Below are positions 8,071 through 16,361 of a DNA stretch of 64,000 bases, one piece after another. The notes beneath the pieces were generated by a model that did no database searches, was not told where the DNA came from, and saw only the letters and a program-made list of their open reading frames with translations. Position 1 is the stretch's first letter; every line of letters begins with the position of its first letter. The position numbers were made by a program, and so were the translations under genes. Source of the stretch: Actinoplanes nipponensis (GTDB lineage: Bacteria; Actinomycetota; Actinomycetes; Mycobacteriales; Micromonosporaceae); assembly GCF_016862275.1 (NCBI RefSeq), contig NZ_BOMQ01000051.1:62001-126000 (forward strand). The letters are read 5' to 3'.

Positions 8071-8598
8071 TCAGGGGCCGGCGTCGGGCGGACGCCGCGG
8101 GCGGGGCAGGTGACCGAGCGCGAGGGCGGCGACCACCGCGGCGGCGAACGCCTCGCGGTCACCCGGCGGGTAGCCGTGGCGGGTGGTCGCCTCCGTCGCC
8201 GCGCCCCACACCTTGCGCAGCTGGTCCTCGTCGAAGGCGGGCACGGGCCGGTCCGGCGCCTGGGCCAGGTCGTCGGTGGGCCGCCGGCGCCACAGCGCGA
8301 AGAGCGCGGCGAACCGGCCCCGGGCGGGCTCGGCCGCCGGCTCACCGGCGGCCAGGGCGACCACCGTCTCGGCGACGAAACCCAGCACGAACGGCGCCCA
8401 CGCGTCCCGCGGCCCGCCCGGCACGCCGGTCAGGGTCCAGGGGGCGATCCGGTACGCCTCCAGCACCGAAGCCACGTACGGCAGCTCGCCGGGCGCCAGC
8501 GCGGCCAGCACCTCGCGCACGACATCCTGCCCGGTCCGCTCCGCCTCGTCGTCGTCGTCCACGGTCCGCCCCCGTTCGCCGCCGTCCGCGCCGACCAT
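8071..8598 (-). CDS. Hypothetical protein
   Basis: A 175-residue protein that I do not recognise. It opens with an acidic stretch (VDDDDEAE) and is otherwise helical, with Trp/Pro-containing segments such as APWTLTGVPGG and FALWRRRPTDDL. No signal peptide, membrane helix or metal motif is seen. Its frame has the strong third-position GC expected of a coding sequence. It converges on the GGDEF gene (17 bp apart) and lies downstream of the PucR-type regulator on the same strand. Confidence 0.6.
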   Translation of the reverse strand: MVGADGGERGRTVDDDDEAERTGQDVVREVLAALAPGELPYVASVLEAYRIAPWTLTGVPGGPRDAWAPFVLGFVAETVVALAAGEPAAEPARGRFAALFALWRRRPTDDLAQAPDRPVPAFDEDQLRKVWGAATEATTRHGYPPGDREAFAAAVVAALALGHLPRPRRPPDAGP

Positions 8599-8652
8599 AG
8601 GCAGGCCGCGGGCGCCCCGGCGACGGTGGTCATCCGTTCGGGCGCGGGCGGC

Positions 8653-9825
8653 TCAGCCCGGGTCCACCGCCAGGGCGACGGTCAGCTCCAGCAGCCACCG
8701 GGGGTCGCGCAGCCGGTCGCCGTACAGCTCGCGCAGCCGCGTCATCCGGTACCGCACCGTCTGCGGATGCACGAACAGCGCCGCCGCCACCTCGTCGCGC
8801 CGGCCCTGGTGCCGCAGCCAGGCGCGCAGGGTCTCGACCAGCTTGGCCGCGCTGGGCTCCTTCTCGCCGGCCAGCGGGGCCAGCACCCGGGCCCGCAGGT
8901 CGGCCAGCGCCTGCGGGTCCGCGCCGACCACGAGCGTGACCAGGTGGTCCTCGGTGTCGACCACCGCGCCGCCGCTGCTGGGCGCGAACCGGGCGGTGCG
9001 CGCGGCCCGCTCCAGCGAGTCACGGGCCTGCAGCCAGGGGCGTACCGGGCCGACGATCGCGCCCCGCCCGGCCAGCAGGCGGATGAGGTGCGAGCGGGAG
9101 ACGCCCTGGGCGTCCGGGACCAGCAGCACCGACGTCTCGTCCGGCCCGGCCTCGGCGACCTGCAGGGTGCGGGCGTCGAGCAGGTCGAGCACCGCGCGGG
9201 CGAACGGCTCGGGCACCAGCACCGCGGTCAGGGTCTGCGGGGGCAGCCACTCCGCGCGCTCGGCCGCCGCGGTCACCGCGTGCGCCGGCTCCCCGGCCAG
9301 CAGGGCCTGGGCGAGCCGCTCCAGGTGCCGGCGGCGGACCCGGCCGGAGCTGGCCAGCTCGTCGGCGTGCCCGGCCACGCTGGCCGCGGACAGCTCGTCG
9401 ATGTACGCGAACACCTGCTCGGCGAAGTGCGCGATGGTGGCCGAGTCCTGGCCGGCCCCGACGCTGATCGCGGCGAGCTCCCGCCAGGCCACCCGCGCGC
9501 CGAGCCGGTACGCCGCCAGCAGCGCGTCCAGGCTGCGGCCGTTGCGCGCCTCGCCCCGGCCCAGCGCGTACGCGGCCTCCAGCGCCGGGGTCAGCGGCGA
9601 GCCCCGCCCCTTGCCGGCCGAGCGCGACACCAGGTTGAGGAACGTGGCCAGGGCGGCCCGGACCGCCTTCTCGATCTGCGGGCCCAGCTCGCCGGCGAAG
9701 GCCTTGGCGTACGCCGGCACCCCCTCGGTGATCGCCTCCACGGTCTGCGTGGCGACCGCCGGCAGCGCGTGACGGAGCGGCGCGACCGCCTCGGCGGATA
9801 GGCGGAAGTCCTTCACATCGCTCAC
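8653..9825 (-). CDS. PucR-type helix-turn-helix transcriptional regulator
   Basis: A 390-residue protein. The C-terminal region has the PucR-type HTH_30 layout: LVETLRAWLRHQGRRDEVA, then the recognition segment VHPQTVRYRMTRLRELYGDRL, then RWLLELTVAL. The N-terminal half is a helical RsbT co-antagonist-like sensor region and the middle resembles a degenerate cyclase-like domain. GTG 9825 is chosen because AAAGGAGGG precedes it by the usual distance; an in-frame start further upstream would run over the operator. It diverges from the ferredoxin reductase/desaturase pair and probably controls it, since an inverted repeat sits between them. That role is inference from position. Confidence 0.88.
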   Translation of the reverse strand: MSDVKDFRLSAEAVAPLRHALPAVATQTVEAITEGVPAYAKAFAGELGPQIEKAVRAALATFLNLVSRSAGKGRGSPLTPALEAAYALGRGEARNGRSLDALLAAYRLGARVAWRELAAISVGAGQDSATIAHFAEQVFAYIDELSAASVAGHADELASSGRVRRRHLERLAQALLAGEPAHAVTAAAERAEWLPPQTLTAVLVPEPFARAVLDLLDARTLQVAEAGPDETSVLLVPDAQGVSRSHLIRLLAGRGAIVGPVRPWLQARDSLERAARTARFAPSSGGAVVDTEDHLVTLVVGADPQALADLRARVLAPLAGEKEPSAAKLVETLRAWLRHQGRRDEVAAALFVHPQTVRYRMTRLRELYGDRLRDPRWLLELTVALAVDPG

Positions 9826-9837
9826 TGCGACCCTCCT

Positions 9838-9854
9838 TTGTTCGCTAGGAACAA
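9838..9854. promoter_or_regulatory. Inverted repeat TTGTTC-N5-GAACAA, candidate PucR operator
   Basis: Two perfect 6-bp arms (9838-9843 and 9849-9854) are separated by GCTAG. The dyad sits 13 bases upstream of the regulator's GTG and beside its Shine-Dalgarno sequence, in the 95-bp gap shared with the divergent reductase gene. It is A/T-rich against a GC-rich background, which makes chance less likely. Confidence 0.5.
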
Positions 9855-9920
9855 TAGCTCCGGGCCAAATTCCCTTGACCGGGTCAGGCATTCGTGCCCG
9901 GATCGCCGCACGCTTGTCAC

Positions 9921-10979
9921 ATGGCGGTGACTCAGACCCTGCGATCGGGCGCTTGGCGCGTCGTGGAGCTCCTCACGACCCCCGTGGTGCCGGCCGACTA
10001 CCTCGACGTGGTCGCGCCCCTGCGCAACGCGGGCGTCCTGCGCGCGCGGATCGAGGCGGTCCGGCCCGAGACCCGCGACGCGGTCACCCTGGTGCTGCGG
10101 CCCGGCCGCGGCTTCCGGCCCCACGAGCCCGGGCAGTACGTGCGGATCGGCGTCGACGTGGACGGCGTGCGGCTCTGGCGGGCGTACTCGGTCACCAGCG
10201 CTCCGGGCCGGCTCTCCGTGACCGTCAACGCCGTCCGCGACGGCGCGGTCAGCTCCTACCTGGTCCGGCAGGCCAGGCGCGGCATGCTGGTCAACCTCGA
10301 CCAGCCGGCCGGCGACTTCACCCTGCCCGCCACCCGCCCCGGCAAGATCCTTTTCGTCACCGCGGGCAGCGGCATCACCCCGGTGATGGGCATCCTGCGC
10401 AGCCTGCTGCCCGAGCTCGACGACGTGGTGCTGGTGCACTCGGCGCGGGAGCGCGAGGCCGTCGTCTTCGGCGACGAGCTGCGTGCCCTGGCCGCCGCGG
10501 GCCGGATCCGCCTGGTCGAGCGGCACACCGGCACCGACGGCCGGATCGGCCCGGCCGAGCTGGCCGCGCTGGTCCCCGACCTGGCCGAGCGGCCCACCTG
10601 GGCCTGCGGGCCCAACGAGATGCTCGACGACCTCGGCGCCCACTTCGCCGCGGCCGGCATCGCCCAGAACCTGCACGTCGAACGGTTCCGGCCGAAGGTC
10701 ATCGCCACCGGCGACGGCGGCAAGGTGACCTTCGGGCGCACCGGCACGGTCGTGGACGCCGGCGGCAGCACGCCGCTGCTGGAGGCCGGCGAGGCGGCGG
10801 GCGTGCTGATGCCGTCCGGCTGCCGGATGGGGATCTGCTTCAGCTGCGTGCTGCCGATGACCGAGGGCGCCGTTCGCGACCTGCGCGACGGCTCGATCAC
10901 CACCGCCGTCGAAGGCGACAACGTCCTGGTGCAGACCTGCGTGTCGGCCGCCGCCGGCAACTGCCACCTGGACCACTGA
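9921..10979 (+). CDS. Ferredoxin reductase (FNR-type flavin domain plus [2Fe-2S] domain)
   Basis: A 352-residue electron-transfer protein. Residues about 40-265 are an FNR-like reductase: flavin-binding RAYSVTS, NAD(P)H-binding TAGSGITPVMG and the CGP-type motif WACGPNEML. The C-terminus is a plant-type ferredoxin with C-x4-C-x2-C ligands in SGCRMGICFSC and the last Cys in VQTCVSAAAGNCH. It is the usual electron donor to the membrane desaturase encoded 40 bp downstream, an organisation seen in mycobacteria and streptomycetes (DesA3 and its reductase). ATG 9921 lacks a clear ribosome site; GTG 9894 is an alternative. Confidence 0.92.
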   Translation: MAVTQTLRSGAWRVVELLTTPVVPADYLDVVAPLRNAGVLRARIEAVRPETRDAVTLVLRPGRGFRPHEPGQYVRIGVDVDGVRLWRAYSVTSAPGRLSVTVNAVRDGAVSSYLVRQARRGMLVNLDQPAGDFTLPATRPGKILFVTAGSGITPVMGILRSLLPELDDVVLVHSAREREAVVFGDELRALAAAGRIRLVERHTGTDGRIGPAELAALVPDLAERPTWACGPNEMLDDLGAHFAAAGIAQNLHVERFRPKVIATGDGGKVTFGRTGTVVDAGGSTPLLEAGEAAGVLMPSGCRMGICFSCVLPMTEGAVRDLRDGSITTAVEGDNVLVQTCVSAAAGNCHLDH

Positions 10980-11019
10980 GACTCCGCTCCCGCTCCAAGA
11001 CAGAATCCCGAGGACTGCC

Positions 11020-12267
11020 GTGACCACTCTGCAGCGCAAGCCCGTCAACCCGATCGCGCACCTGACCGAAGAGGACATCGAGGCCATCGGCCGCGAGCTG
11101 GACGCCCTGCGCGACGAGATCGTGGCCAGCCGCGGCGAGCGGGACGCGAAGTACATCCGCAAGGTGATCAGCACGCAGCGCCGGCTCGAGCTGGCCAGCC
11201 GGGCCCTGCTGCTCGTCTCGATCTTCCCGCCGGCCTGGCTGCTCGGCACGGCCGGGCTGTCGGTCGCCAAGATCCTCGAGAACATGGAGATCGGGCACAA
11301 CGTCATGCACGGCCAGTGGGACTGGATGCGGGACCCGAAGATCCACTCGACCACCTGGGAGTGGGACAACGCCTCGCCGTCGGAGCAGTGGAAGCACTCG
11401 CACAACGAGCTGCACCACACGTACACCAACGTGATCGGCAAGGACAACGACCTCGGCTACGGCATCATGCGCGTCGACGAGCAGCAGCGCTGGAGCCCGA
11501 TCCACCTGGGCCAGCCGCTCTGGAACTTCGTCAACGCCTGCTTCTTCGAGTACGGCATCGCCGCGTACGACCTGGAGCTGGGCAAGAACCTCAAGACCAG
11601 GAAGCGCCGCCAGTCGCCGCAGTTCAAGGAGCGGCTCAAGCAGGTCCGCCGCAAGATCGGCAAGCAGCTGCTCAAGGACTACGGCGTGCACCCGGCGCTG
11701 TCCGCGCTGACCGGCTCCTGGCTGACCACGATCGCCGCCAACGCCACCGCCAACCTGGTCCGCAACCTCTGGACCCACTCGGTGATCATGTGCGGCCACT
11801 TCCCCGAGGGCGTCGAGACCTTCGAGCGCACCTCGATCGAGGGCGAGACCCGCGGCGAGTGGTACCTGCGCCAGATGCTGGGCTCGGCCAACATCGACGG
11901 CAACCGGGCGATGCACATCATGACCGGCAACCTGTCGTACCAGATCGAACACCACCTCTTCCCCGACCTGCCGAGCAACCGCTACCAGGAGATCGCGCCG
12001 CAGATCCGCGACCTGTTCCAGCGGTACGGCCTGTCGTACACCAGCGGCTCACTGCCCCGCCAGGTCGGCTCCGCCTGGTACAAGGTCTTCCGGCTCTCGC
12101 TGCCCAACCGCGGCGAGGCCAAGGCGCTCGCCGAGGGTCCCCGGCCGGTCAGCGGCCGCAAGGTGAAGGCCACCCGCTGGCAGCGCCCAGCCACCCAGCC
12201 GGCGACCGAGCCGGCGACCGGGCCGGTGGCGACGGTCACCACGGAGCCGGTGGCGGCCGCTTCCTGA
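11020..12267 (+). CDS. Membrane fatty-acid desaturase (DesA3-like)
   Basis: A 415-residue di-iron desaturase that puts a double bond into a fatty acyl chain, using electrons from the preceding reductase. The three His boxes are visible: GHNVMHG (His93 and His97), HSHNELHH (126-133) and QIEHH (308-312). Membrane segments lie near 60-90 and 215-245. GTG 11020 is preceded by GAGGA at 7-8 bases. The last 40 residues form an unusual Pro/Ala/Thr tail with PAT repeats, absent from typical family members and probably cytoplasmic. Likely co-transcribed with the reductase. Confidence 0.93.
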   Translation: MTTLQRKPVNPIAHLTEEDIEAIGRELDALRDEIVASRGERDAKYIRKVISTQRRLELASRALLLVSIFPPAWLLGTAGLSVAKILENMEIGHNVMHGQWDWMRDPKIHSTTWEWDNASPSEQWKHSHNELHHTYTNVIGKDNDLGYGIMRVDEQQRWSPIHLGQPLWNFVNACFFEYGIAAYDLELGKNLKTRKRRQSPQFKERLKQVRRKIGKQLLKDYGVHPALSALTGSWLTTIAANATANLVRNLWTHSVIMCGHFPEGVETFERTSIEGETRGEWYLRQMLGSANIDGNRAMHIMTGNLSYQIEHHLFPDLPSNRYQEIAPQIRDLFQRYGLSYTSGSLPRQVGSAWYKVFRLSLPNRGEAKALAEGPRPVSGRKVKATRWQRPATQPATEPATGPVATVTTEPVAAAS

Positions 12268-12272
12268 TCGCC

Positions 12273-12284
12273 TAGGCTGGCCCG
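12273..12284 (+). promoter_or_regulatory. Leaderless promoter -10 (TAGGCT) for the alditol oxidase
   Basis: TAGGCT at 12273-12278 is followed by six bases and GTG 12285. It lies only five bases after the desaturase stop codon, so the oxidase has its own promoter although it follows in the same direction. No Shine-Dalgarno sequence is present. Confidence 0.6.
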
Positions 12285-13529
12285 GTGAGCAACGTGGTGA
12301 CCAACTGGGCCGGCAACATCACCTTCGGCGCCCGCCGGCTGCACCGGCCGGCGGGCCTGCCGCAGCTGCGCGAGCTGGTGGCGGCCGGCGGTCCGCTGCG
12401 GGTGCTGGGCAGTGGTCACTCGTTCAACCGGATGGCCGACACCACCGGCGATCTGATCAGCCTGGCCGACCTGCCGCGGATCGCGGAGATCGCCGCGGAC
12501 CGCCGGACCGTCCGGGTGGACGGCGGCATCCGCTACGGCGAGCTGGCCGACCTGCTCGACGCCGAGGGGCTGGCGGTGCACAACATGGCGTCGCTGCCGC
12601 ACATCTCGGTGGCCGGGGCGGTCATGACCGCCACCCACGGCTCCGGCGTGCGCAACGGCAACCTGGCCACCTCGGTCGCGGGCATCGAGCTGATCCGCGG
12701 CGACGGCGAGCCGGTGACGCTGCGCCGCGGCGACGACGACTTCGCCGGCGCGGTGGTGGGCCTGGGCGCCCTGGGCGTGGTCACCGCGCTCACCCTGGAC
12801 GTGGTGCCGGCGTTCGAGCTGCGCCAGTACGTCTACGACGACCTGCCGCGGGCCGCGCTGGAGCAGCACCTGCCGGAGATCCTCGCGCACGGGTACAGCG
12901 TCAGCCTCTTCACCGACTGGAGCTCGCCCGACATCAACCACGCGTGGTTCAAGCGCACCGACGAGCTGCCGCCCGGCCCGCTGTTCGGCGCCCGCCCGGC
13001 CGACGGCCCGCGCCACCCGGTGCCCGGCCTGCCCGCGGACAACAGCACCGAGCAGTTCGGGGTGCCGGGCCCGTGGCACGCCCGGCTGCCGCACTTCCGC
13101 ATGGAGTTCACCCCGAGCACGGGCGCGGAGCTCCAGTCGGAGTGGATGGTCCCGCGCGAGCGGGCGCTGGAGGCGATCGACGCGGTGGCCCGGGTCCGCG
13201 ACCGGATCGCGCCGGTGCTGCAGGTGAACGAGATCCGCACGGTCGCCGCCGACGAGCTGTGGCTGAGCATGAACTACCGGCGCGACAGCCTGGGCCTGCA
13301 CTTCACCTGGATCGCCGACACGGAGCAGGTGCTGCCGGCCGTGGCGGCCCTGGAGGAGCAGCTCGCGCCGCTGGCGGCCCGGCCGCACTGGGGCAAGGTC
13401 TTCACCCAGGATGCGGCGACGGTCCGCGGGCTGTACCCGCGCTTCGCCGACTTCCGCGCCCTGGTGGACCGGTACGACCCGCGCGGGGTCTTCCGCAATG
13501 CCTGGCTCGACGACATCCTGGGCGCCTGA
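12285..13529 (+). CDS. aldO: Alditol oxidase-like flavoprotein (VAO family)
   Basis: A 414-residue FAD enzyme close in length to AldO of Streptomyces coelicolor. LGSGHSFN places His45 at the position that in AldO carries covalently bound FAD. The PP-loop region continues with VDGGIRYGEL and ATHGSGVRNGNL. The C-terminus (HWGKVFTQD, then YPRFADF and DPRGVFRNAWL) is the ALO-type end shared with sugar-lactone oxidases. Expected reaction: oxidation of a terminal alditol hydroxyl (xylitol, sorbitol) with O2, giving aldose and H2O2. No secretion signal is seen, so it acts in the cytoplasm. Substrate assignment is by family. Confidence 0.85.
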   Translation: MSNVVTNWAGNITFGARRLHRPAGLPQLRELVAAGGPLRVLGSGHSFNRMADTTGDLISLADLPRIAEIAADRRTVRVDGGIRYGELADLLDAEGLAVHNMASLPHISVAGAVMTATHGSGVRNGNLATSVAGIELIRGDGEPVTLRRGDDDFAGAVVGLGALGVVTALTLDVVPAFELRQYVYDDLPRAALEQHLPEILAHGYSVSLFTDWSSPDINHAWFKRTDELPPGPLFGARPADGPRHPVPGLPADNSTEQFGVPGPWHARLPHFRMEFTPSTGAELQSEWMVPRERALEAIDAVARVRDRIAPVLQVNEIRTVAADELWLSMNYRRDSLGLHFTWIADTEQVLPAVAALEEQLAPLAARPHWGKVFTQDAATVRGLYPRFADFRALVDRYDPRGVFRNAWLDDILGA

Positions 13530-13535
13530 CCGGCT

Positions 13536-13555
13536 CCGAAACTTTCAGGTTTCGG
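13536..13555. promoter_or_regulatory. Inverted repeat CCGAAAC-N6-GTTTCGG between aldO and the xylanase
   Basis: Perfect 7-bp arms with TTTCAG between. It contains GAAACTTTC (13538-13546), similar to palindromes I recall upstream of actinomycete xylanase genes. It lies just after the aldO stop, so it could also act as a weak terminator hairpin. The two readings cannot be separated from sequence alone. Confidence 0.4.
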
Positions 13556-13645
13556 CCCGAGAAAAAGGGTCCGAATCGGCGCCGTTTCGACCGCCTATGC
13601 CGCGCTTTACCCCGCTCTGAGCTCTCGGCTTCCTTCCGGAAGTTG

Positions 13646-13674
13646 TTGACAGCCCGTCCCGGCCGACCAATACT
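13646..13674 (+). promoter_or_regulatory. SigA-type promoter of the xylanase gene
   Basis: TTGACA at 13646-13651, a 17-bp spacer, then AATACT at 13669-13674. Initiation near 13681 would leave about 40 nt of leader carrying AAGGA before ATG 13722. The small palindrome TTCCGGAA sits just upstream of the -35 box. Confidence 0.6.
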
Positions 13675-13721
13675 CGCCATCGATGGACTTCAACGCGGCC
13701 TCACGACAAGGATGCGCGCGC

Positions 13722-14822
13722 ATGACCGACTCCCCCCTCCCCCCGCGCCGCCGGCGTGATCGCCTCCGGCTGCTCACCGGCGCCGCCTGCGCCGTCGTGC
13801 TGGCGGCGGCCTCGGTGACCCTGGCCGGCGCCGCCCACGCCGAAGCCGACCGCACGGTCACCTCCAACACCACCGGCACCCACAACGGCTACTTCTTCTC
13901 GTACTGGAAGGACAGCGGCAACGTCACCATGAACCTGGGCGCCGGCGGCCAGTACAGCGTCCAGTGGAGCGGCATCAACAACACCGTCGTCGGCAAGGGC
14001 TGGAACCCCGGCTCCCGGCACACGGTGAACTACTCCGGCTCGTTCAACGTCAACGGCAACGGCTACCTGGCGCTGTACGGCTGGACCACCAACCCGCTCA
14101 TCGAGTACTACGTGGTGGAGAACTTCGGCAGCTACAACCCCAGCACCGGGGCGCAGCGGCTGGGCTCGGTCACCACCGACGGCAGCACCTACGACATCTA
14201 CCGCACCCAGCGGGTCAACCAGCCGTCCATCATCGGCACCGCGACGTTCTACCAGTACTGGAGCGTTCGGCAGCAGAAGCGCACCGGCGGCACCATCACC
14301 ACGGCCAACCACTTCGACGCGTGGGCCCGGCTCGGGCTCAACCTGGGCACCCACAACTACCAGATCCTGGCGACCGAGGGCTACCAGAGCAGCGGCAGCT
14401 CGAACATCACGGTGAGCGAGGGATCGACCCCCACCAACCCGCCCACCACGCCGCCGACGACGCCGCCGACCTCGCCGCCCACGTCGCCGCCGACCTCACC
14501 GGGCGGCAGCGGCGCCTGCCAGGTGACCAACGCCGTCAGCGCCTGGAACACCGGCCTGACCGACAACATCACCATCCGGAACACCGGCGCCACCCCGATC
14601 AACGGCTGGTCGCTGCGGTTCACCCTGCCCCCGGGACAGGCCATCACCTCCGGCTGGAACGCCACGTACGCGCCGGCCAGCGGCCAGGTGACCGCGACCA
14701 ACGTCAGCTACAACGCCGCCATCCCACCGGGCGGCTCGACCACCATCGGCTACCAGGCCACCCACACCGGCAACAACGCCGCGCCGAGCGGCTTCACCCT
14801 GAACGGGGCCGCCTGCAGCTGA
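13722..14822 (+). CDS. Secreted GH11 endo-1,4-beta-xylanase with CBM2 module
   Basis: A 366-residue secreted enzyme that cuts internal xylan bonds. Order: signal peptide (about 1-40, Arg-rich start, AGAAHA cleavage site); GH11 domain (about 43-232); Pro/Thr/Ser linker (about 235-262); C-terminal CBM2 carbohydrate-binding module with conserved Trp in AWNTG, NGWSLRF and SGWNATY and paired Cys near its ends. Catalytic residues are Glu128 in PLIEYYVVENFG (nucleophile) and Glu219 in ILATEGYQSSG (acid/base). ATG 13722 follows AAGGA by eight bases; the earlier ATG 13683 would sit on the predicted transcription start. Probably induced by plant polysaccharide. Confidence 0.95.
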   Translation: MTDSPLPPRRRRDRLRLLTGAACAVVLAAASVTLAGAAHAEADRTVTSNTTGTHNGYFFSYWKDSGNVTMNLGAGGQYSVQWSGINNTVVGKGWNPGSRHTVNYSGSFNVNGNGYLALYGWTTNPLIEYYVVENFGSYNPSTGAQRLGSVTTDGSTYDIYRTQRVNQPSIIGTATFYQYWSVRQQKRTGGTITTANHFDAWARLGLNLGTHNYQILATEGYQSSGSSNITVSEGSTPTNPPTTPPTTPPTSPPTSPPTSPGGSGACQVTNAVSAWNTGLTDNITIRNTGATPINGWSLRFTLPPGQAITSGWNATYAPASGQVTATNVSYNAAIPPGGSTTIGYQATHTGNNAAPSGFTLNGAACS

Positions 14823-14851
14823 GCACCGCCGCCACGCCGGGTCCGGCCACC

Positions 14852-14863
14852 GCCGGGCCCGGC
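14852..14863. terminator. GC palindrome between convergent xylanase and hydrolase genes
   Basis: GCCGGGCCCGGC is a perfect 12-bp palindrome in the 55-bp gap between two convergent coding regions. A partner GCCGG-rich segment just upstream could extend the hairpin. There is no T-tract. Confidence 0.35.
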
Positions 14864-14877
14864 GCCGCGCGCCCGCC

Positions 14878-15415
14878 TCAGCCCAGCGCGGCCACCAGGC
14901 GTTCCCCGTCCGGCCAGGGACCGTAGCCACTCGCGGTCTCGAGGTGGCCCGCGTCGCCGGCGTCGACCAGCTCCGCGCCCCAGTCCCGAGGCGTACCGCT
15001 CGAACTGCGCGAAGGTGGTGTACGGATCGGTGCGGCTGGCCACCAGCGTCGTGCGGAACGGCAGCTCGTCCCGGGGCGCCACGCCGAACGCCAGGTCGGG
15101 CGGGTCGTCCGGGCCGGGGATCCGGCCGGGATCGAGGAACGGCGGCGTGACCAGCAACGCGCCGCGCACCGGGCCGGTGTGCCGGCCGGCCCAGGCGGCC
15201 ACGGCGAGACAGCCGGCGCTGTGGGCGATCAGCACGGCCGGCTCGTCGTCGGCCCGGACCGCCGCGTGCAGGGCGGCCACCCGCTCCTCGAGGACGAACG
15301 GCGGACCCGGCGGCCGCGGCGCCCAACGCCAGCCGGGGTGCGCGCCGGCCCAGCGCCGCAGCCAGTGCTCGGGGCGCGGGATGCCCCGCCCCGGGACGAG
15401 CAGATGCCGGGTCAT
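14878..15415 (-). pseudogene. RBBP9/YdeN-type serine hydrolase, frameshifted
   Basis: The reading frame from ATG 15415 encodes a typical small alpha/beta hydrolase: MTRHLLVPG, LIAHSAGCLA with nucleophile Ser, and later TDPYTTFAQFERYA. After that the frame runs into a long Arg/Gly-rich shadow. One base later the sequence reads WGAELVDAGDAGHL then GYGPWPDGERL and stops at 14878, the family's normal C-terminus with catalytic His. The frame therefore breaks by one base near 14983-14990. This is either a recent frameshift mutation or a sequencing error. If intact, the protein would be about 178 residues. Confidence 0.75.
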
Positions 15416-15496
15416 CCGTCCATCGTAGAGCGATCGCACGCCGCCGCGGGCGGCCGCCGAGCCCGGCGGTAACGTGTCGCCCGGCACGAACTTGTT

Positions 15497-15670
15497 GCGA
15501 GGTGCCCCGCCCGCGGGTGGGGAGAATCGGGAAGCCGGTGCGAATCCGGCACGGGCCCGCCGCGGTGACCGGGGAGCTGCCGTCCCTGCGCTCCGGGCGC
15601 AGCCACTGGCCCACGGGCCGGGAAGGCGGACGGTGAGGCGCTGATCCGGGAGTCCGAAGACCGGCCTCGC
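15497..15670 (+). promoter_or_regulatory. Cobalamin riboswitch upstream of bluB
   Basis: The conserved core is present in order: GGGAAGCCGGTGCGAATCC, then CGGGCCCGCC..GTGAC, later GCCACTGGCCC followed by GGGAAGGCGG, and finally GAGTCCGAAGACC. GCGAGG at 15497-15502 pairs with CCTCGC at 15665-15670 to close P1. The element lies in the 304-bp gap between the divergent hydrolase and bluB. B12 binding would reduce bluB expression. The transcription start is not obvious. Confidence 0.92.
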
Positions 15671-15677
15671 GCCTGAC

Positions 15678-15696
15678 GCCCCGGCCGGCCCGGGGC
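15678..15696 (+). terminator. Expression-platform hairpin of the cobalamin riboswitch
   Basis: GCCCCGG (15678-15684) pairs with CCGGGGC (15690-15696) over a 5-nt loop, between the riboswitch P1 and bluB's ribosome site (GGGAG near 15708-15712). With no U-tract it more likely affects translation or Rho access than intrinsic termination. Confidence 0.45.
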
Positions 15697-15719
15697 ACGA
15701 GCGCGGCGGGAGCCTGCCC

Positions 15720-16346
15720 ATGACCCACGACCTGTACGAGACCATCAACCGGCGCCGGGACGTCCGGGGCGAGTTCACCGGCGACCCGGTGCCCCCGCCG
15801 GCGCTCGATCGGATCCTGGCCGCCGCGCACGCCGCGCCCAGCGTCGGGCTGTCCCAGCCGTGGGACTTCATCCTGGTGCGCGACCGGGAGCTGCGGCAGG
15901 CGTTCCACCGGCACGTGCACACCGAGCGGGACGTCTTCGCGACCGGCCTCACCGGGGACGCGGCCCGCCGCTTCGCCGGCATCAAGATCGACGGGATCCT
16001 GGAGTCGACGCTGTCGGTCGTGGTCACCTACGACCCGGGCCGCGGCGGGCCGGCGGTGCTGGGACGCCACGCCATCGCCGATGCCGGGCTCTACTCGGCC
16101 TGCCTGGCCATCCAGAACCTGTGGCTGGCGGCCACGGCCGAGGGACTGGGCGTGGGGTGGGTGTCGTTCTACCGCGAGGAGTTCCTGCGGGACCTGCTCG
16201 GCATTCCCGCCGGGGTGCGGCCGGTGGCCTGGCTGTGCCTGGGCCCGGTGAGCCGGCTGGCCGACGTACCGGATCTGGAACGCCACGGCTGGCGCCGCCG
16301 GCGGCCGCTGCACCTGGCCGTGCACGCCGACCGCTGGGGCGGCTGA
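15720..16346 (+). CDS. bluB: 5,6-dimethylbenzimidazole synthase BluB
   Basis: A 208-residue flavin enzyme of the nitroreductase fold that breaks down FMNH2 with O2 to make 5,6-dimethylbenzimidazole, the lower ligand of vitamin B12. Matching features: YETINRRRDVRGEF start, AAHAAPSVGLSQPWDFILV flavin loop, the SVGLSQPW segment typical of BluB, ARRFAGIKIDG and GVGWVSFY. The cobalamin riboswitch directly upstream strongly supports the assignment over a generic nitroreductase. No other cobalamin biosynthesis genes lie next to it. The protein is cytoplasmic. Confidence 0.93.
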   Translation: MTHDLYETINRRRDVRGEFTGDPVPPPALDRILAAAHAAPSVGLSQPWDFILVRDRELRQAFHRHVHTERDVFATGLTGDAARRFAGIKIDGILESTLSVVVTYDPGRGGPAVLGRHAIADAGLYSACLAIQNLWLAATAEGLGVGWVSFYREEFLRDLLGIPAGVRPVAWLCLGPVSRLADVPDLERHGWRRRRPLHLAVHADRWGG

Positions 16347-16361
16347 GCCGGGCCCGGCCGC

